This document shows positions 62,029-64,000 of a DNA stretch of 64,000 bases, one piece after another. A model generated the notes under the pieces. That model did no database searches. It had not been told where the DNA came from and saw only the letters and a program-made list of their open reading frames with translations. Location of the stretch: contig DATMRW010000028.1 of the NCBI GenBank assembly GCA_035565775.1, forward strand, positions 186,001 to 250,000, given 5' to 3'. The translations under genes were made by a program, and so were the position numbers. Position 1 is the stretch's first letter. Each line of letters starts with the position of its first letter. The stretch comes from PRO6 sp035565775. GTDB taxonomy: Bacteria; Pseudomonadota; Alphaproteobacteria; Rhizobiales; Xanthobacteraceae.

Positions 62029-63057
62029 ATGTCACAGACGTCACCCGATCTGAAGCCAGCACCGGCCGCCCCATCGCCGCCGCCACCTCGCGCCGGTTCC
62101 TCGCTGCCGAACGATCAGCGCTCCCTTGCGCGGCGGCTCCGCCTGTTGCCGGTGCTGGCAACGGTGGTGGTCGCGCTGCTCGCGCTCGGCGCCATCTGGA
62201 TTCTGTGGCAGGACTATATGGGCAAGCCGTGGACGCGCGATGGAACCGTGCGCGCCGACATCGTGACGCTGGCGCCGGAAGTCTCCGGCCGCATTGCCGA
62301 AATCGCGGTCAGGGACAACCAGTTCGTCCGCAAGGGCGAGCTGCTGATGAAAATCGATCAGCGCGATTTTCAGGTCGCCGTGGACATCAGCAAGGCCGCG
62401 GTCGACCAAGCGCAGGCCGAATACGAAAACCGCAAGGCGCAGCGAGAGCGCCGCCTCGCGCTGAGCGAGCTCGCTGCCTCGGCGGAAGAGCGCCAGACCT
62501 ACGCTTCCGCCGCCGAGGTCGCCGCCGCGAAGGTCGAGCAAGAGAAGGCCAATCTCGAGCGCGCCAACATCAACCTCGCACGCACCGAGATCCGCTCCCC
62601 GGTGAACGGCTGGGTGACCAATCTCCTTGTCCGCCAGGGCGACTATGCGATCACGGGGCAGTCGGCGCTGGCGCTGATCGACAAGGATTCCTTCTGGGTC
62701 GATGGCTATTTCGAGGAGACCGCGCTGCCGCATATTCAGGACGGCGCACCGGCAAAAATCTGGCTGCTCGGATACGGCCGGCTGCTGCAAGGCCACGTCG
62801 ACAGCGTCGCGCGCGGCATCGTCGTGCACAATGCGACCCCCGGCAAGAGCGGCCTTGCGACGGTCGATCCGATTTTCACCTGGGTACGGCTCGCGCAGCG
62901 CATCCCGGTGCGCATCCATCTCGACGAGATACCGCCCGATATCCGGCTCGTCATCGGCATGACCGCGACAATTGAGGTCGAACCCGGCGAGGCCCCGCCC
63001 AGCAACAGGAGCATCAGCGACCGCAGCATCAAGCCGGCGGCATCGGGCACAAAATAG
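62029..63057 (+). CDS. HlyD-family membrane fusion protein (AaeA-like)
   Basis: A 342-residue adaptor. A Pro-rich cytoplasmic tail (about residues 1-35) precedes one membrane anchor (LATVVVALLALGAIWILW). Next come WTRDGTVRADIVTLAPEVSG, the AaeA/EmrA start of the lipoyl half, a coiled-coil hairpin at about 110-185, and RSPVNGWVTNLLVRQGDY as second lipoyl half. A Ser-rich tail ends it. It connects the FUSC permease to an outer-membrane channel; none is encoded beside it. Confidence 0.92.
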   Translation: MSQTSPDLKPAPAAPSPPPPRAGSSLPNDQRSLARRLRLLPVLATVVVALLALGAIWILWQDYMGKPWTRDGTVRADIVTLAPEVSGRIAEIAVRDNQFVRKGELLMKIDQRDFQVAVDISKAAVDQAQAEYENRKAQRERRLALSELAASAEERQTYASAAEVAAAKVEQEKANLERANINLARTEIRSPVNGWVTNLLVRQGDYAITGQSALALIDKDSFWVDGYFEETALPHIQDGAPAKIWLLGYGRLLQGHVDSVARGIVVHNATPGKSGLATVDPIFTWVRLAQRIPVRIHLDEIPPDIRLVIGMTATIEVEPGEAPPSNRSISDRSIKPAASGTK

Positions 63058-63067
63058 CCGGCGGCGC

Positions 63068-63982
63068 TCAGCCCGCGCCGTTTACTTCCGCCTCCGCTCC
63101 GGCGCCGAACCGCGCCACCAGAAAATCGATGAACAGCCGCACCTTCAGCGACAGGTGCCTGGTCGGCGGATAGATCGCATAGAGCGTCAGCGGCGGCGCC
63201 TTGTAGGCCTTGAGCACGCTGCGCAGCTTCCCCGCACGCAACGCCACGCCGGCAATGAAGGTCGGCAGCAGTGCGATGCCGCGATCCTTGATTGCCGCGT
63301 CGCGGAGCACCTCGGCATTGTTGGCGCAGAGCAGCCACGACGGCGTGATCCAGTGGTCGCCATCGGCGCCGATCAGTTTCCACTGATTGCCGGTGACAAG
63401 AAAGCCGTAGGCGAGCGTCGTGTGATCGCGCAGCTCGCTCGGATGCATTGGCTCGCCGTGCGCCTGAAGATAAGCGGGCGATGCGCAGATCACCCGCTCG
63501 ATCGGCATGATCTTGCGCGCGATCAGGCTCGACGACTCCAGATCCGCGATCCGCAACGTCACATCGAACCCGCCCTGCACCGGGTCGACCTGCTCGTCGC
63601 TGAGGACGAGCTGAATTTGCAGATCCGGGTGCTGCTGCATGAAATCCGCGATCGCCGGGCCGAGTTGCAGCGTGCCGAACGACATCGGCGCATTCACCCG
63701 CAGCAGGCCGCGCGGCGTCGACTGCAGATGCGCGACCGCCTGATCCGCCGCATCGATGTCGGCAAGAATGCTGACCGCCCGCTCGAAGTAAAGAAGCCCG
63801 TTCTCGTTGGGGCTGGCATGGCGCGTCGTGCGGTTGAGAAGCTGCACCCCGAGGCTCTGCTCGAGCTCGGCGACATATTTGCTGACCGCCGAACGCGACA
63901 GCCGGAGCTGCCTTCCGGCCTCGGAGAAACTGCCGAGTTCGACGACTTTCACAAAGGCCCGAAGGCTGGCGAGCTTGTCCAA
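63068..63982 (-). CDS. LysR family transcriptional regulator
   Basis: A 304-residue regulator with the N-terminal HTH MDKLASLRAFVKVVELGS (start), then RLSRSAVSKYVAELEQSLG and LLNRTTRHASPNENG, followed by the type II effector domain of the CrgA/DsdC-like subgroup (LLRVNAPMSFGTLQLGPAIAD). The start is a TTG at 63982; the frame is open to the window edge, so a start beyond base 64000 is not excluded. It is convergent with the AaeA-like gene, unlike AaeR, which is divergent from aaeXAB. It could still regulate that operon. Confidence 0.88.
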   Translation of the reverse strand: MDKLASLRAFVKVVELGSFSEAGRQLRLSRSAVSKYVAELEQSLGVQLLNRTTRHASPNENGLLYFERAVSILADIDAADQAVAHLQSTPRGLLRVNAPMSFGTLQLGPAIADFMQQHPDLQIQLVLSDEQVDPVQGGFDVTLRIADLESSSLIARKIMPIERVICASPAYLQAHGEPMHPSELRDHTTLAYGFLVTGNQWKLIGADGDHWITPSWLLCANNAEVLRDAAIKDRGIALLPTFIAGVALRAGKLRSVLKAYKAPPLTLYAIYPPTRHLSLKVRLFIDFLVARFGAGAEAEVNGAG

Positions 63983-64000
63983 CGCGCGTTGTCCTGTGAT

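Overview
The window is GC-rich, densely coded alphaproteobacterial DNA, most likely chromosome of a Nitrobacteraceae (Bradyrhizobium / Rhodopseudomonas / Afipia-type) bacterium. The strongest evidence is the gene order fixL - fixJ - single receiver - fixK at 36.8-40.2 kb. FixL carries its haem ligand at His200, its oxygen-sensing arginine at Arg220 and its phospho-accepting histidine at His291, the same numbering as Bradyrhizobium FixL. The ATP-synthase inhibitor zeta subunit (DUF1476), two livKHMGF operons and many small secreted proteins fit this. I see no rRNA, tRNA, CRISPR array, insertion sequence or phage gene.

Layout. 0-5 kb: polyphosphate kinase 2 (cut by the left edge), F1-ATPase inhibitor, AI-2E-type permease, a divergent pair of small secreted proteins (one with two EF-hands), a DUF4239 membrane protein and a small Ala/Val/Arg-rich secreted protein. 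5-7.3 kb: MFS carrier plus metal-dependent amidohydrolase. 7.5-16.8 kb: a complete tripartite RND efflux operon with two RND pumps (mdtABC-like) and an outer-membrane factor. 16.8-24.3 kb: catabolic genes (IclR regulator, MHS carrier, nitrilase, flavin reductase, HxlR regulator, histidyl-FAD oxidase, DsbA-like isomerase). 24.3-28.8 kb: first livKHMGF operon. 28.8-29.85 kb: a 1-kb gap with no convincing gene.

29.8-41.6 kb is an oxygen-limitation island. It holds three double-domain universal stress proteins, a small cytochrome c, two CBS-domain proteins (one with BON), a host-attachment-family protein, a DUF883-like membrane protein, the FixLJ/receiver/FixK regulators and a MgtC/DUF4010 membrane protein. 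Palindromes matching the FNR/FixK consensus TTGA-N6-TCAA lie upstream of most of these genes and of the small secreted genes at 2.4-4.7 kb, almost always 60-120 bases before the start codon. They make a readable map of a local FixK regulon.

41.8-47 kb: a second nitrilase divergent from an AraC regulator, and a TRAP transporter (DctP plus fused DctQM). 47.2-57.9 kb: an IclR-flanked operon of a second livKHMGF transporter, a class III aminotransferase and HyuB/HyuA (ATP-dependent oxoprolinase/lactamase family), probably uptake and opening of a cyclic amide followed by transamination. Pyridoxal kinase and a MOSC protein lie just beyond it. 59.8-63.1 kb: an aaeB-aaeX-aaeA-like aromatic-acid efflux operon, with a convergent LysR gene at the right edge.
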